Below are positions 32,954 through 42,313 of a stretch of DNA of 64,000 nucleotides, piece after piece; positions within the stretch are counted from its first letter, which is position 1; the number at the start of each line of letters is the position of its first letter. The translations under genes and the position numbers were made by a program. Location: contig OZ252006.1 of assembly GCA_965247175.1 (NCBI GenBank), forward strand, positions 2,728,001 to 2,792,000. The letters run 5' to 3'. The notes under the pieces were generated by a model. The model had not been told where the DNA came from, ran no database searches, and saw only the letters and a program-made list of their open reading frames with translations. The stretch is from JANQMX01 sp965247175. Lineage in GTDB: Bacteria > Pseudomonadota > Alphaproteobacteria > Kiloniellales > DSM-21159.

Positions 32954-34747
32954 ATGCGCAACAAGGCGCCACAACGGCTGGCGCGCGCGACCCTGCGCGC
33001 CTCCGCGATCCTGGGTTTTGCATCGGCGCTGCTCGGCGCCACCCCCGGCTTGGCCGGAACCTACGACCTGACGGTCGATCGAGTGGAAATCGATACCGGC
33101 GACTTCGTCAAAACCGGTGTCGGCTTCAACGGCTCTTCGCCGGGGCCGGTCCTCCGCTTCAAGGAAGGCGAGGAGGTCACCATAAACGTCACCAACAATC
33201 TGGACGAACCGACTTCGATCCACTGGCACGGCTTCATCCTGCCTTACGAGATGGACGGTGTGCCGACCATCAGCTTCGACGGCATCGCGCCTGGAGAAAC
33301 CTTTACCTACGAGTTTCCGATCGTCCAGGCCGGGACCTATTGGTTCCACAGCCACTCCGGCTTCCAAGAGCCGGATGGTGCCTATGGCGCGATCATCATC
33401 GAACCCGAGGGCCGCGAGCCCTTCCGTTACGACCGCGAGTACGTGGTCATCTTCGCCGACAAGCATCCGCACGCGGGGCACCGCATCATGCGGAACCTGA
33501 AGATGTCCGCCGACTACTACAACCGGCAGCAGCGGACCCTTTTCGACTTCTTCGACGACGTCGCGGAGGATGGTTTGGGCACCACCCTGGCCGACCGAGG
33601 CGACTGGGGCGAGATGCGCATGATGCCGACCGACATCGAGGACGTGCAGGGCTTCACCGCGCTGATCAACGGCAAGGGACCGGAGCAGAACTGGACCGGG
33701 CTCTTCGAGCCGGGCGAGCGCGTGCGTCTGCGCTTCATCAATGCCTCGGCCATGACCTACTTCGATGTCCGCATTCCGGGTCTCGAAATGACGGTGGTTC
33801 AGGCCGACGGCAATAATGTGCAGCCGGTCAAGGTGGATGAGTTCCGTATCGCGGTTGCCGAGACCTACGACGTCATCGTGCGCCCCAAGGAAGAGCGAGC
33901 CTATACGATTTTCGCCGAAACCATGGGCCGGACGACTTACGCCAGAGGCACACTTGCTCCTAAGGAGGGCATGACGGCCGAGGTCCCCGACCTGCGCGAG
34001 CCGCCGCTTCTGACCATGGCCGACATGGGCATGGCGCACGGCGAGCACGGCGGCATGGACCACGGTGCAATGTCGAACCCGACCCATACCATGTCCGACG
34101 GCGCGGTGATGCCGGGCATGGACCACGGCAGCATGGACCACGCTGCCATGGGCCACGGCACCTCGTCCGGCGCGACCCATACGATGTCGGACGGTACGGT
34201 GATGCAGGGCATGGATCACGCCGCCATGGGCCACGGTGCAATGGGCGCGGAGCCCAACGCCTTCTATGCAGCCGGCAGCGGGCTGCGCCCCACAGCGGCC
34301 AACGGCGGCAAGTTCCTCTCCTACGCCGATCTCAAAGCCCAAAAGCCGCTCTACGAGCACCGCGAAGCCACACGGGAGATCGAGCTGCGACTGACGGGCA
34401 ACATGGAGCGCTACATCTGGTCGATCAACGGCGTGAAGTACGGCGATGCCGAACCCATTCGCCTCCAGTACGGCGAGCGGGTGCGCTTCAAATTCGTCAA
34501 CGAGACCATGATGACGCACCCCATGCACCTGCACGGCATGTGGTCGATCCTGGATAACGGCAACGGCAAGTGGAACCCGGCCAAGCACGTCATCAGCGTG
34601 TCTCCCGGTACCACGGTCACCATGGAGGCTGAGGTGGATGCGCCCGGTGAATGGGCCTTCCACTGTCACCTCTCCTACCACGCAGCCGCCGGCATGTTCC
34701 GCAAGGTGATCGTCGAAGGCGGCCCCAAGACCGCCGGCCTGAATTGA
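32954..34747 (+). CDS. copA: Multicopper oxidase CopA (copper resistance)
   Basis: A 597-residue periplasmic multicopper oxidase that oxidises or sequesters Cu(I). Signal peptide about residues 1-34. Copper motifs: IHWHG and WFHSHSGF in domain 1, HPMHLHGMW and HCHLSYHAAAGM in domain 3 (type 1 Cys-His with methionine). Residues about 352-433 are a Met/His/Gly-rich region with an internal 31-residue repeat. GTG at 32951 and ATG at 32954 are both possible; AAAGGAG lies upstream. The protein is not the P-type ATPase also called CopA. It lies 26 bases after the cupredoxin gene and 12 before copB. Confidence 0.92.
   Translation: MRNKAPQRLARATLRASAILGFASALLGATPGLAGTYDLTVDRVEIDTGDFVKTGVGFNGSSPGPVLRFKEGEEVTINVTNNLDEPTSIHWHGFILPYEMDGVPTISFDGIAPGETFTYEFPIVQAGTYWFHSHSGFQEPDGAYGAIIIEPEGREPFRYDREYVVIFADKHPHAGHRIMRNLKMSADYYNRQQRTLFDFFDDVAEDGLGTTLADRGDWGEMRMMPTDIEDVQGFTALINGKGPEQNWTGLFEPGERVRLRFINASAMTYFDVRIPGLEMTVVQADGNNVQPVKVDEFRIAVAETYDVIVRPKEERAYTIFAETMGRTTYARGTLAPKEGMTAEVPDLREPPLLTMADMGMAHGEHGGMDHGAMSNPTHTMSDGAVMPGMDHGSMDHAAMGHGTSSGATHTMSDGTVMQGMDHAAMGHGAMGAEPNAFYAAGSGLRPTAANGGKFLSYADLKAQKPLYEHREATREIELRLTGNMERYIWSINGVKYGDAEPIRLQYGERVRFKFVNETMMTHPMHLHGMWSILDNGNGKWNPAKHVISVSPGTTVTMEAEVDAPGEWAFHCHLSYHAAAGMFRKVIVEGGPKTAGLN
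34082..34240 (+). repeat. Internal 93-bp repeat in the copper-binding region of CopA
   Basis: ACCCATACCATG at 34082 and ACCCATACGATG at 34175 begin two copies of a 93-base (31-codon) unit encoding THTMSDG(A/T)VM(P/Q)GMDH followed by HAAMGHG-like sequence. The second copy is shorter. It expands the number of Met and His copper ligands. Confidence 0.8.
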
Positions 34748-34759
34748 GGAACCGCGCCA

Positions 34760-35488
34760 ATGACCAGAACACTGAAAGTCTGTGCGGCTGTGGCCGCCTG
34801 GGCCCTGGCCCCGGCATTCCTCTCCGGCACGGCCGGAGCCCAGGAAACGCAGTTCATCGCCTACGGCACGACCTTCGAGCAGCTCGAGTATCGCCGGTCT
34901 TCGGACAGCGATGTCCTCGCCTGGGACGGCGACACCTTCGTCGGCAGCGACGAATGGAAGCTGGCTTGGCAGACCGAAGGCGAATATGTCGCCGACTCCG
35001 ACGAGTTCGAGACGCTGGAAAATCAGCTGCTCGTTAGACGCATGCTGACCGACTTCTTCGATCTCAAGGTCGGCGGCCGTTACGACTCGCCTGATGGCAA
35101 GAATCGCTTCTACGGTGTGCTCGGCGTGCAGGGGCTGGCGCCCCAGTTCATCGAGGTGGATGCGGACATCTTCCTCAGCGAGACCGGCGATGTCTCGGCA
35201 CGCCTGGACCTCGACTACGAGATCCTGATCACCAACCGGATCATCCTGACGCCGACCGCCGAGATCGACATAGCCTTCGGCGAGGATGAAGCCATCGGCG
35301 TCGGTTCGGGCCTGTCGAAGACGGAGGTCGGGCTGCGGCTGAGCTACGACCTCATCGACCGGGCGTTCTCTCCCTACGTTGGCCTCCACTACGAGAGGGT
35401 CTGGGGCGATACGCGGGACTTCTCAGAAGAGGAAGGCGATGACGAAGACGAACTCTTCGCCGTCATCGGCGCGAGGGTGAGCTTCTAA
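34760..35488 (+). CDS. copB: Outer-membrane copper resistance protein CopB
   Basis: A 242-residue outer-membrane protein with a signal peptide (ending GTAGAQE) and CopB/PcoB features: YGTTFEQLEYRRSSDSDVLAWDGD at the start (split), LLVRRMLTDFFDLKVGGRYD, FYGVLGVQGLAPQFIEVDADIFLS and the C-terminal barrel strand FAVIGARVSF ending in Phe. It is shorter than enterobacterial PcoB because it lacks the Met/His-rich N-terminal extension. Last gene of the operon; the convergent gene ends 17 bases away. Confidence 0.9.
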   Translation: MTRTLKVCAAVAAWALAPAFLSGTAGAQETQFIAYGTTFEQLEYRRSSDSDVLAWDGDTFVGSDEWKLAWQTEGEYVADSDEFETLENQLLVRRMLTDFFDLKVGGRYDSPDGKNRFYGVLGVQGLAPQFIEVDADIFLSETGDVSARLDLDYEILITNRIILTPTAEIDIAFGEDEAIGVGSGLSKTEVGLRLSYDLIDRAFSPYVGLHYERVWGDTRDFSEEEGDDEDELFAVIGARVSF

Positions 35489-35505
35489 AAGACAGCTAAA
35501 GAGTG

Positions 35506-36339
35506 TTATTCTGAAATCAAGCGCTCGATCTCTTTGCCAGACAGTGCGCCCTCGGTGTAGCCGAAGCGGCCTTCCTCCATCATCATGCGTGCGGCGTGCT
35601 CGACCAGGCTATAGGCGGCGCGCGCCAGGCTGCCGCCGATGGAGATGCGCTTCACGCCGAGGGCGGAGAGTTCGTCGACGCGCAGCGGCTCGCCCGCCAG
35701 ACCCATGACCACGTTGAGCGGCCCCTCGACCGCGCGGACCATGGCGCCGATGGCCTCGGCCCCGACGACGCCCGGCGCATAGAGACAGTCGGCGCCGGCC
35801 TCGCGGTAGCGGTTCATCCGCTTGACCGATTCCTCGAAGGGCTCGGGGTGCTTCACCAGATAGCACTCGGCCCGGCCGGTCAGGACGAAGGGAACGCCGC
35901 TCTTGTCGATGACCTCGCGCGCGGCGGCGATGCGCTCCACCGCGAGCTCGATGTCATAGAGCGGCGCGCTGCGGTCACCGGTGAAGTCCTCGATGCCGGC
36001 ACCGGCCAGCCCACCGTCGATCGCCTGGCGGATGGTCTCGGCAACGTCCTCGGGGCTGTCGCCGAAGCCGTTCTCCAAATCGCCGTTGACGGGGATCGTG
36101 ACGGCCTGCGCCAGCGCGCAGTGATCGGCCAGGGCGTCCTCGCGGCTCAGCTCATAAACGGCATCGCGGCGCCCCTCGCGCCAATTGATCCCGGCGCTGG
36201 TGGTCGCGATGGCCTTGAAGCCGGCAGCTTCAAGGATGCGCGAAGTGCCGACATCCCAGGAATTGGGCATGACGAATGTGCCCTCGCCACGATGCAAATC
36301 GAGAAAGGCCTGCGCCGTCGCCTTGAGATTATCCGCCAT
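35506..36339 (-). CDS. Isocitrate lyase/PEP mutase-family protein
   Basis: A 277-residue TIM-barrel enzyme of the PEP mutase/isocitrate lyase superfamily. Visible segments: FVMPNSWDVGTSRILEAAGF, ATTSAGINW (the usual active-site SG(A/S) loop), VNGDLENGFGDSPEDV with its metal-binding Asp/Glu, and VLTGRAECYL. The cysteine of true isocitrate lyases (KKCGH) is absent, so it is more likely an oxaloacetate- or 2-methylisocitrate-type lyase or an uncharacterised member. The ATG at 36339 is preferred; the longer frame from 36372 begins inside the palindromic element at 36356. Confidence 0.82.
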   Translation of the reverse strand: MADNLKATAQAFLDLHRGEGTFVMPNSWDVGTSRILEAAGFKAIATTSAGINWREGRRDAVYELSREDALADHCALAQAVTIPVNGDLENGFGDSPEDVAETIRQAIDGGLAGAGIEDFTGDRSAPLYDIELAVERIAAAREVIDKSGVPFVLTGRAECYLVKHPEPFEESVKRMNRYREAGADCLYAPGVVGAEAIGAMVRAVEGPLNVVMGLAGEPLRVDELSALGVKRISIGGSLARAAYSLVEHAARMMMEEGRFGYTEGALSGKEIERLISE

Positions 36340-36355
36340 GCCTTCGTCCCCTGTT

Positions 36356-36371
36356 TGTTCTACGTGAAACA
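36356..36371. other. parS-like palindrome, 14 of 16 match
   Basis: TGTTCTACGTGAAACA differs from the bacterial parS consensus TGTTTCACGTGAAACA only at positions 5 and 6. The right half is perfect. It sits 17-32 bases upstream of the PEP mutase-family start. No parA or parB lies in the window. It could be a degenerate ParB site or chance. Confidence 0.35.
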
Positions 36372-36419
36372 ACCATAGCAGGCGAGCCGGTCACGCTCCG
36401 CGCAAAGGGCGCAGTGCGC

Positions 36420-36833
36420 TTATGCAGGGACGCGATAGCGCGTGCGCGGTATCTCGGCGATGGCAGTGATTTCGATCAGGACGTCGAGCCGGTAGAGGCG
36501 GGACACCTCTATCGTCGTCGTCACCGGATAGGGCTCGGTAAAGAAGCCCTGGCGGATGTCCCCGCAAGCCATGAAGGCCTCGATGTCGGTGGTGTGCTGG
36601 GTGAGTGAGATGACATCGCCCATCTCTCCGCCGAGGCTCGCCAGAACGGCGTCGATGTTCTCCAACACCTGACGCAGCTGGGCCCGCATGTCACCGTCGC
36701 CGACCAGCGCGCCCTCGCGGTCGAGCGCCACCTGGCCTTTCAGAAAGACGAGCTGACCGTCGCCCGGCATCGCAGCCATCGAGAATGCACCGAAGGGCTG
36801 CCAGACCTCCGCGGGATTGTGACGTGTCGCCAT
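36420..36833 (-). CDS. Rid-family (YjgF/YER057c/UK114) protein without the catalytic arginine
   Basis: A 137-residue trimer-forming Rid-family protein. The core matches the family (FLKGQVALDREGALVG; RQVLENIDAVLASLGG; VISLTQHTTDIEAF). At the position of the RidA arginine (PARSCVEV in E. coli RidA) this protein has PVTTTIEV, so it is unlikely to deaminate enamines/imines as RidA does and belongs to another Rid subgroup. It lies between the PEP mutase-family and PhzF genes on the same strand with small gaps (24-80 bases). Confidence 0.82.
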   Translation of the reverse strand: MATRHNPAEVWQPFGAFSMAAMPGDGQLVFLKGQVALDREGALVGDGDMRAQLRQVLENIDAVLASLGGEMGDVISLTQHTTDIEAFMACGDIRQGFFTEPYPVTTTIEVSRLYRLDVLIEITAIAEIPRTRYRVPA

Positions 36834-36857
36834 CGCACTGCTCCTTCAACAGCCGAC

Positions 36858-37757
36858 TCAAATGTAGAGCGTCCCCTTCATCATTGTGACGCAGTGCCCG
36901 GCGACGCGAATCTCCGTGACCGCTCCACCCGCTTTCACTGCCGTGGTGTCGAGCCGGCTCGGCCGTCCCATCTCGACACCCTGCGCGATGACGAAGCGAT
37001 GGGTGCCGTCCGCCTCGAGCGAGGCGAGCAGACCCGTCAGCGCAGCATTGGCGCTGCCGGTCGCCGGGTCTTCCTTGATGCCTTGCAGAGGCGCGAACAT
37101 GCGGGTGCGCACATCGAACACATCGTCCGCCGGACAGCGGCAGTAGAGATGGATGTCATCGCTGCCGGCGATCGGCAGATGCTTGGCAAAGACATCGGCC
37201 TTGGGTGAGGCCTTGGCCAAGGCCTCCCGGTCGCGGACCTCAGCGATGAAGAAGGGCAGGCCGACCGAGCTCCAAGTCGGTAGGTGCCGTTCGGTGACCA
37301 TGTCGTCCGGCGAAAGGCCGACGCAGTCGGCGACGATCTCGGCAGCGAGCGTTTCGCCGAGGGACAACTCTTGCGGCGCAGTGAGCTCCGCTCCGTCGAC
37401 ACGGTCACCATCACGCAGCAGCTTCACCGCCACCAGCCCGGCACGCTCCTCGAACAGCAACTGCTCGCCGACCGGCTTGCCTTGCACGCTGCCCAGCCGC
37501 GCCAGGGCGCAGGCGGTACCGACATTGGGGTGGCCCGCGAAGGGGATCTCCCGCGCCGGTGTGAAGATGCGCACCTGGGCGTCGTGCGCCGGGTCGGCCG
37601 GCGGCAAGACAAAGGTCGACTCTGAATAGCCGAACTCTCGGGTGATGGCCTGCATCTGCTCGGTCGACAGACCACGCGCATCGGGAACCACGCCGAGCGG
37701 GTTACCGCCGAAGGCTTGGTCGGTGAAGACGTCGAGGGTGAGATAGCCGATCTCCAT
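36858..37757 (-). CDS. PhzF-family isomerase/epimerase-like protein
   Basis: A 299-residue protein of the PhzF/diaminopimelate-epimerase-like fold. Family segments are present: YLTLDVFTDQAFGGNPLGVV (split), EFGYSESTFVLPP with the conserved catalytic-type Glu, RIFTPAREIPFAGHPNVGTA, and the second-half counterpart DVRTRMFAPLQGIKEDPATGSANAAL. Metabolic role unknown for most members. GAGGAG lies 6 bases upstream of the ATG at 37757. Its substrate cannot be named. Confidence 0.88.
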   Translation of the reverse strand: MEIGYLTLDVFTDQAFGGNPLGVVPDARGLSTEQMQAITREFGYSESTFVLPPADPAHDAQVRIFTPAREIPFAGHPNVGTACALARLGSVQGKPVGEQLLFEERAGLVAVKLLRDGDRVDGAELTAPQELSLGETLAAEIVADCVGLSPDDMVTERHLPTWSSVGLPFFIAEVRDREALAKASPKADVFAKHLPIAGSDDIHLYCRCPADDVFDVRTRMFAPLQGIKEDPATGSANAALTGLLASLEADGTHRFVIAQGVEMGRPSRLDTTAVKAGGAVTEIRVAGHCVTMMKGTLYI

Positions 37758-38013
37758 CACGTGCTCCTCTGGATTAGCTCGGCTGTATTGGGAAAGGAGC
37801 CTTGGAGTGGAGCAAGCGGAACTTTGTCACCCGGACATTGTTTTCCGGTTGGAGGCTTGGCGATTTATTTCGATTAATGTTGCCCAAGAGCACTCCTCAA
37901 CTTGCCCGACGCGAAACACTCGCGTTAGAGACTGAAAAGTTGGCGCGAGATCCGGGCACAAACGAAGCCGAGGAAACTTACGTCACGGGATCGCAGCGCA
38001 GAGGAGGCCCCGT

Positions 38014-39942
38014 ATGGCCCGTAAGAAGATCGCCCTTATCGGTGCCGGACAGATCGGCGGCACCTTGGCCTTGCTGACCAGCCTCAAGGAGTTGGGCGAC
38101 GTCGTGCTTTTCGACATCGTCGACGGCGTGCCGCAAGGCAAGGCGCTGGACCTGGCGCAGAGCGGCCCGGTGGAAGGCTTCGATGCGAAGCTGGTCGGCA
38201 CCAGCAGCTATGCCGCCATCAAGGGCGCCGACGTGGTGATCGTCACCGCCGGCATCCCGCGCAAGCCGGGCATGAGCCGCGACGATCTTCTCGAGATCAA
38301 CATGAAAGTCATGGGCCAGGTCGGCGCCGGCATCAAGAAGTACGCGCCGGGCGCCTTCGTCATCTGCATCACCAACCCGCTGGACGCGATGGTCTGGGTG
38401 CTGCGCGAAGCCTGCGGCCTGCCGCACAAACGCGTCGTCGGCATGGCCGGCGTACTGGACTCCGCACGCTTCCGTCACTTCATCGCTGACGAGTTGAATG
38501 TCTCCCAGGAAGACGTCACCGCCTTCGTGCTCGGCGGACACGGCGACACCATGGTGCCGATGGTGCGGCACTCGACGGTGGCCGGTATTCCGCTGCCCGA
38601 GCTTGTTAAGATGGGCTGGCTCGAAAAGAAGCGTCTCGATGAGATCGTCACCCGCACGCGCAACGGCGGTGCCGAGATCGTCGGCCTGCTCAAGACAGGC
38701 TCGGCCTTCTATGCCCCCGCCGCTTCGGCCATCGCCATGGCCGAGTCCTATCTCAAGGACAAGAAGCGCGTGCTGCCATGCGCCGCCTATCTCAACGGGG
38801 AGTACAAGGTGAAGGGTCTCTATGTCGGCGTGCCGGTGGTGATCGGCGCCGGCGGGGTAGAGCGCATCGTCGAACTCAACCTCAGTGCATCCGAACAGAA
38901 GATGCTCGACAACTCAGTTGCAGCGGTAAAGGGCCTGGTTGCCGCCTGCAAGAAGCTCGGCAGCAAGACCACGGCCCAGTCCAAGAAGGCAGCGGCCACA
39001 CAGCCAAAGAAGGCGTCCGTGGCCGCACCTAAGAAGACAGCCGCCGCGTCGAAGAAGGCTGCACCCAAGAAAGCCACCACAGCCGCTTCCAAGAGAACGG
39101 CTGCCGCCAAGCCCAGAAAACCAGCAGCAGCGAGGGCAAAACCCATGGTTGCAACCACTGCCAAGAAAACCAGTGCCGTAAAGTCCAAGACCACCGCGAA
39201 GGCCGCGCCAAAGAGAGCGGCGGCGGCGAAGCCCAAGACAGCGGCGACGGCCGCGGCCAAGAAGACGGCTGCGGCGAAGCCCAAGACCGCAGCGCGGGCG
39301 ACGCCCAAGAAGGCGGTCGCCGCCAAGCCTAAGACAACCGCAAAGGCTGCGCCCAAGAAGACCGCAGCGGCCGCCCCTAAGAAGGCCGCAACTGCAGCCA
39401 AGAAGACGACGGCCAAGGCCGCTCCGAAGAGAGCCGCGGCAGCGAAGCCCAAGACGACCGCCAAGGCTGCCCCTAAGAGGGCAGCACCTGCGGCCAAGAA
39501 GACGACGGCCAAGGCCGCTCCGAAGAGAGCCGCAGCGGCCAAGCCTAAGACGACCGCCAAGGCCGCTCCGAAGAGAGCGGCGGCGGCCAAGCCGAAGGCA
39601 ACAACCACAGCCAAGAAGACGACGGCCAAGGCTGCTCCGAAGAGAGCCGCGGCTGCAAAGCCCAAGACGACCGCCAAGGCTGCGCCCAAGAAGGCCGCAG
39701 CGGCCGCTCCGAAGAAGGCAGCAACGACGGCCAAGAAGGCGCCGGCCAAGGCCGCTCCGAAGAGAGCCGCGGCTGCAAAGCCCAAGACGACCGCCAAGGC
39801 CGCGCCCAAGAAGGCCGCAACCGCTGCTCCCAAGAAAGCAGCTCCGGCCAAAGCCGCGCCCAAGAAGGCCGCCGCGGCCAGGCCCAGGAAGACGACGGCT
39901 GCAAAGCCGGCGACCGCCGCAAGAGCAAAAGCGGCGCGTTAA
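38014..39942 (+). CDS. mdh: Malate dehydrogenase with a 325-residue histone H1-like C-terminal tail
   Basis: Residues 1-317 are a complete LDH-like bacterial malate dehydrogenase: NAD motif GAGQIGG, substrate-binding R83 and R89 (IPRKPGMSRDD), N121, D149/R152 and catalytic H176 in GGHGDTM. Family members stop at about residue 317-320 (AVKGLVAACKK). Here the frame continues for 325 residues of Ala, Lys, Pro, Thr and Arg (KTTAKAAPKRAAAAKP-type repeats) with no acidic or aromatic residue. GAGGAGG lies 6 bases upstream of the ATG. It is the first gene of the TCA cluster. The tail could bind nucleic acid, polyanions or membranes, or tether the enzyme (all inference). Confidence 0.92.
   Translation: MARKKIALIGAGQIGGTLALLTSLKELGDVVLFDIVDGVPQGKALDLAQSGPVEGFDAKLVGTSSYAAIKGADVVIVTAGIPRKPGMSRDDLLEINMKVMGQVGAGIKKYAPGAFVICITNPLDAMVWVLREACGLPHKRVVGMAGVLDSARFRHFIADELNVSQEDVTAFVLGGHGDTMVPMVRHSTVAGIPLPELVKMGWLEKKRLDEIVTRTRNGGAEIVGLLKTGSAFYAPAASAIAMAESYLKDKKRVLPCAAYLNGEYKVKGLYVGVPVVIGAGGVERIVELNLSASEQKMLDNSVAAVKGLVAACKKLGSKTTAQSKKAAATQPKKASVAAPKKTAAASKKAAPKKATTAASKRTAAAKPRKPAAARAKPMVATTAKKTSAVKSKTTAKAAPKRAAAAKPKTAATAAAKKTAAAKPKTAARATPKKAVAAKPKTTAKAAPKKTAAAAPKKAATAAKKTTAKAAPKRAAAAKPKTTAKAAPKRAAPAAKKTTAKAAPKRAAAAKPKTTAKAAPKRAAAAKPKATTTAKKTTAKAAPKRAAAAKPKTTAKAAPKKAAAAAPKKAATTAKKAPAKAAPKRAAAAKPKTTAKAAPKKAATAAPKKAAPAKAAPKKAAAARPRKTTAAKPATAARAKAAR
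38965..39939 (+). repeat. Degenerate Lys/Ala/Pro-coding repeats in the mdh 3' region
   Basis: The tail-coding part of mdh is built from imperfect tandem units of about 27-40 codons, each containing KTTAKAAPKRAAAAKP-like sequence. The DNA copies are close enough (for example AAGACGACGGCCAAGG at several places from 39402 onward) for slippage or recombination to change length. The earliest part (38965-39200) is the least repetitive and uses more A/T-ending codons. Confidence 0.85.
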
Positions 39943-40155
39943 TCGCGTCTATCCGACCGAGGCGGGGCGGCGAACTGAGCGCCTTGGCGCAAAGTAGCAG
40001 CCCCCTTCACCCCTTCGTTGCTGGACATCGCACAGCCGTGCCTCTAAGCATGACTGGCTTGTGCGGGGGGATGCTCTTGCCTGGATTTTCCAGTCACCGC
40101 CGGGCTTGGCCAGGCGGCTTTTCCTCGCGCCTAGACAGCGAAATTTCGAGGCCTC

Positions 40156-41349
<1,194 letters not shown>

Positions 41350-41354
41350 GAACC

Positions 41355-42230
41355 ATGGCCGTACTGGTCGACAACAGCACCAAGGTGATCTGCCAGGGCT
41401 TTACCGGCGCGCAGGGCACCTTCCATTCCGAGCAAGCCATCGCCTATGGGACGCAGATGGTAGGCGGCGTGACGCCCGGCAAAGGCGGCACCAAGCACCT
41501 CGACCTGCCGGTCTTCGACACCGTCGCGGACGCCGTGGCGGAGACGGGCGCGAACGCCAGCGTGATCTACGTGCCGCCGCCCTTCGCGGCCGATGCCATT
41601 CTGGAAGCCGTCGATGCCGACATCGCACTCGTGGTCTGCATCACGGAAGGCATACCGGTCTTGGACATGGTCAAGGTCAAGCGCGCGCTCGAAGACTCCG
41701 GGACGCGCCTGGTCGGCCCGAACTGTCCGGGGGTCATCACGCCCGACGAATGCAAGATCGGCATCATGCCCGGGCATATCCATCAGCGCGGCAAGATCGG
41801 CATTGTCTCGCGCTCAGGAACGCTTACCTACGAAGCGGTGGCGCAAACGACCTCGACGGGCCTGGGCCAGTCGAGCTGCATCGGCATCGGCGGCGACCCC
41901 GTGCACGGCCTGAATTTCGTGGACTGTCTGGATCTGTTTCTTAACGATCCGGAAACCGAAGGGATCATTATGATCGGCGAGATCGGCGGAGACGCCGAAG
42001 TCAAAGGTGCCGAGTTCATCGCCAACCATAGCGTCAAGAAACCCGTCGTCGGCTTCATCGCCGGCAGGACGGCGCCTCCGGGGCGCCGCATGGGGCATGC
42101 TGGCGCCGTCATTTCGGGTGGCAAGGACACGGCCGATCACAAGATCGCCGCGCTTAAAGAAGCCGGTATTCACGTCGCCGACTCGCCTGCTAGCCTTGGC
42201 GAGACGATGGTGGCTGCCATGGCCCGTTGA
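41355..42230 (+). CDS. sucD: Succinate--CoA ligase alpha subunit
   Basis: A 291-residue subunit that binds CoA and carries the phosphohistidine. The CoA-site start (VICQGFTGAQGTFHSEQAI) and the phosphohistidine loop GRRMGHAGAVISGGKDTA are present. The ATG at 41355 is chosen although the frame is open further upstream, because the family starts at MAVLVDN. It follows sucC by 5 bases and precedes sucA by 83 bases. Confidence 0.95.
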   Translation: MAVLVDNSTKVICQGFTGAQGTFHSEQAIAYGTQMVGGVTPGKGGTKHLDLPVFDTVADAVAETGANASVIYVPPPFAADAILEAVDADIALVVCITEGIPVLDMVKVKRALEDSGTRLVGPNCPGVITPDECKIGIMPGHIHQRGKIGIVSRSGTLTYEAVAQTTSTGLGQSSCIGIGGDPVHGLNFVDCLDLFLNDPETEGIIMIGEIGGDAEVKGAEFIANHSVKKPVVGFIAGRTAPPGRRMGHAGAVISGGKDTADHKIAALKEAGIHVADSPASLGETMVAAMAR

Positions 42231-42313
42231 GCGCGGGAGCCGCTGCGAGGACTGACCAGAGAAAGGAGGCGGCAAGGGTTGCTGCCCATCGGCGACCCGG
42301 CCGATGTGAGAAG

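Noticed and set aside
32861..35389. 842-codon minus-strand frame opposite copA/copB
   Set aside because: His/Val/Gly-rich shadow; the plus strand has full multicopper oxidase and CopB features with ribosome binding sites.
37802..38077. 91-codon frame overlapping the mdh start
   Set aside because: No family features, overlaps mdh in another frame, and the region looks like the mdh promoter/leader.
38820..39863. Long antisense reading frame (about 347 codons) opposite the mdh tail
   Set aside because: The protein would be Ala/Leu/Phe/Val low-complexity, a simple shadow of the Lys/Ala codons; no start signals or family features.
42262..42269. AAAGGAGG as the ribosome binding site for sucA
   Set aside because: No in-frame start codon lies at a suitable distance; family similarity begins at the ATG at 42314.
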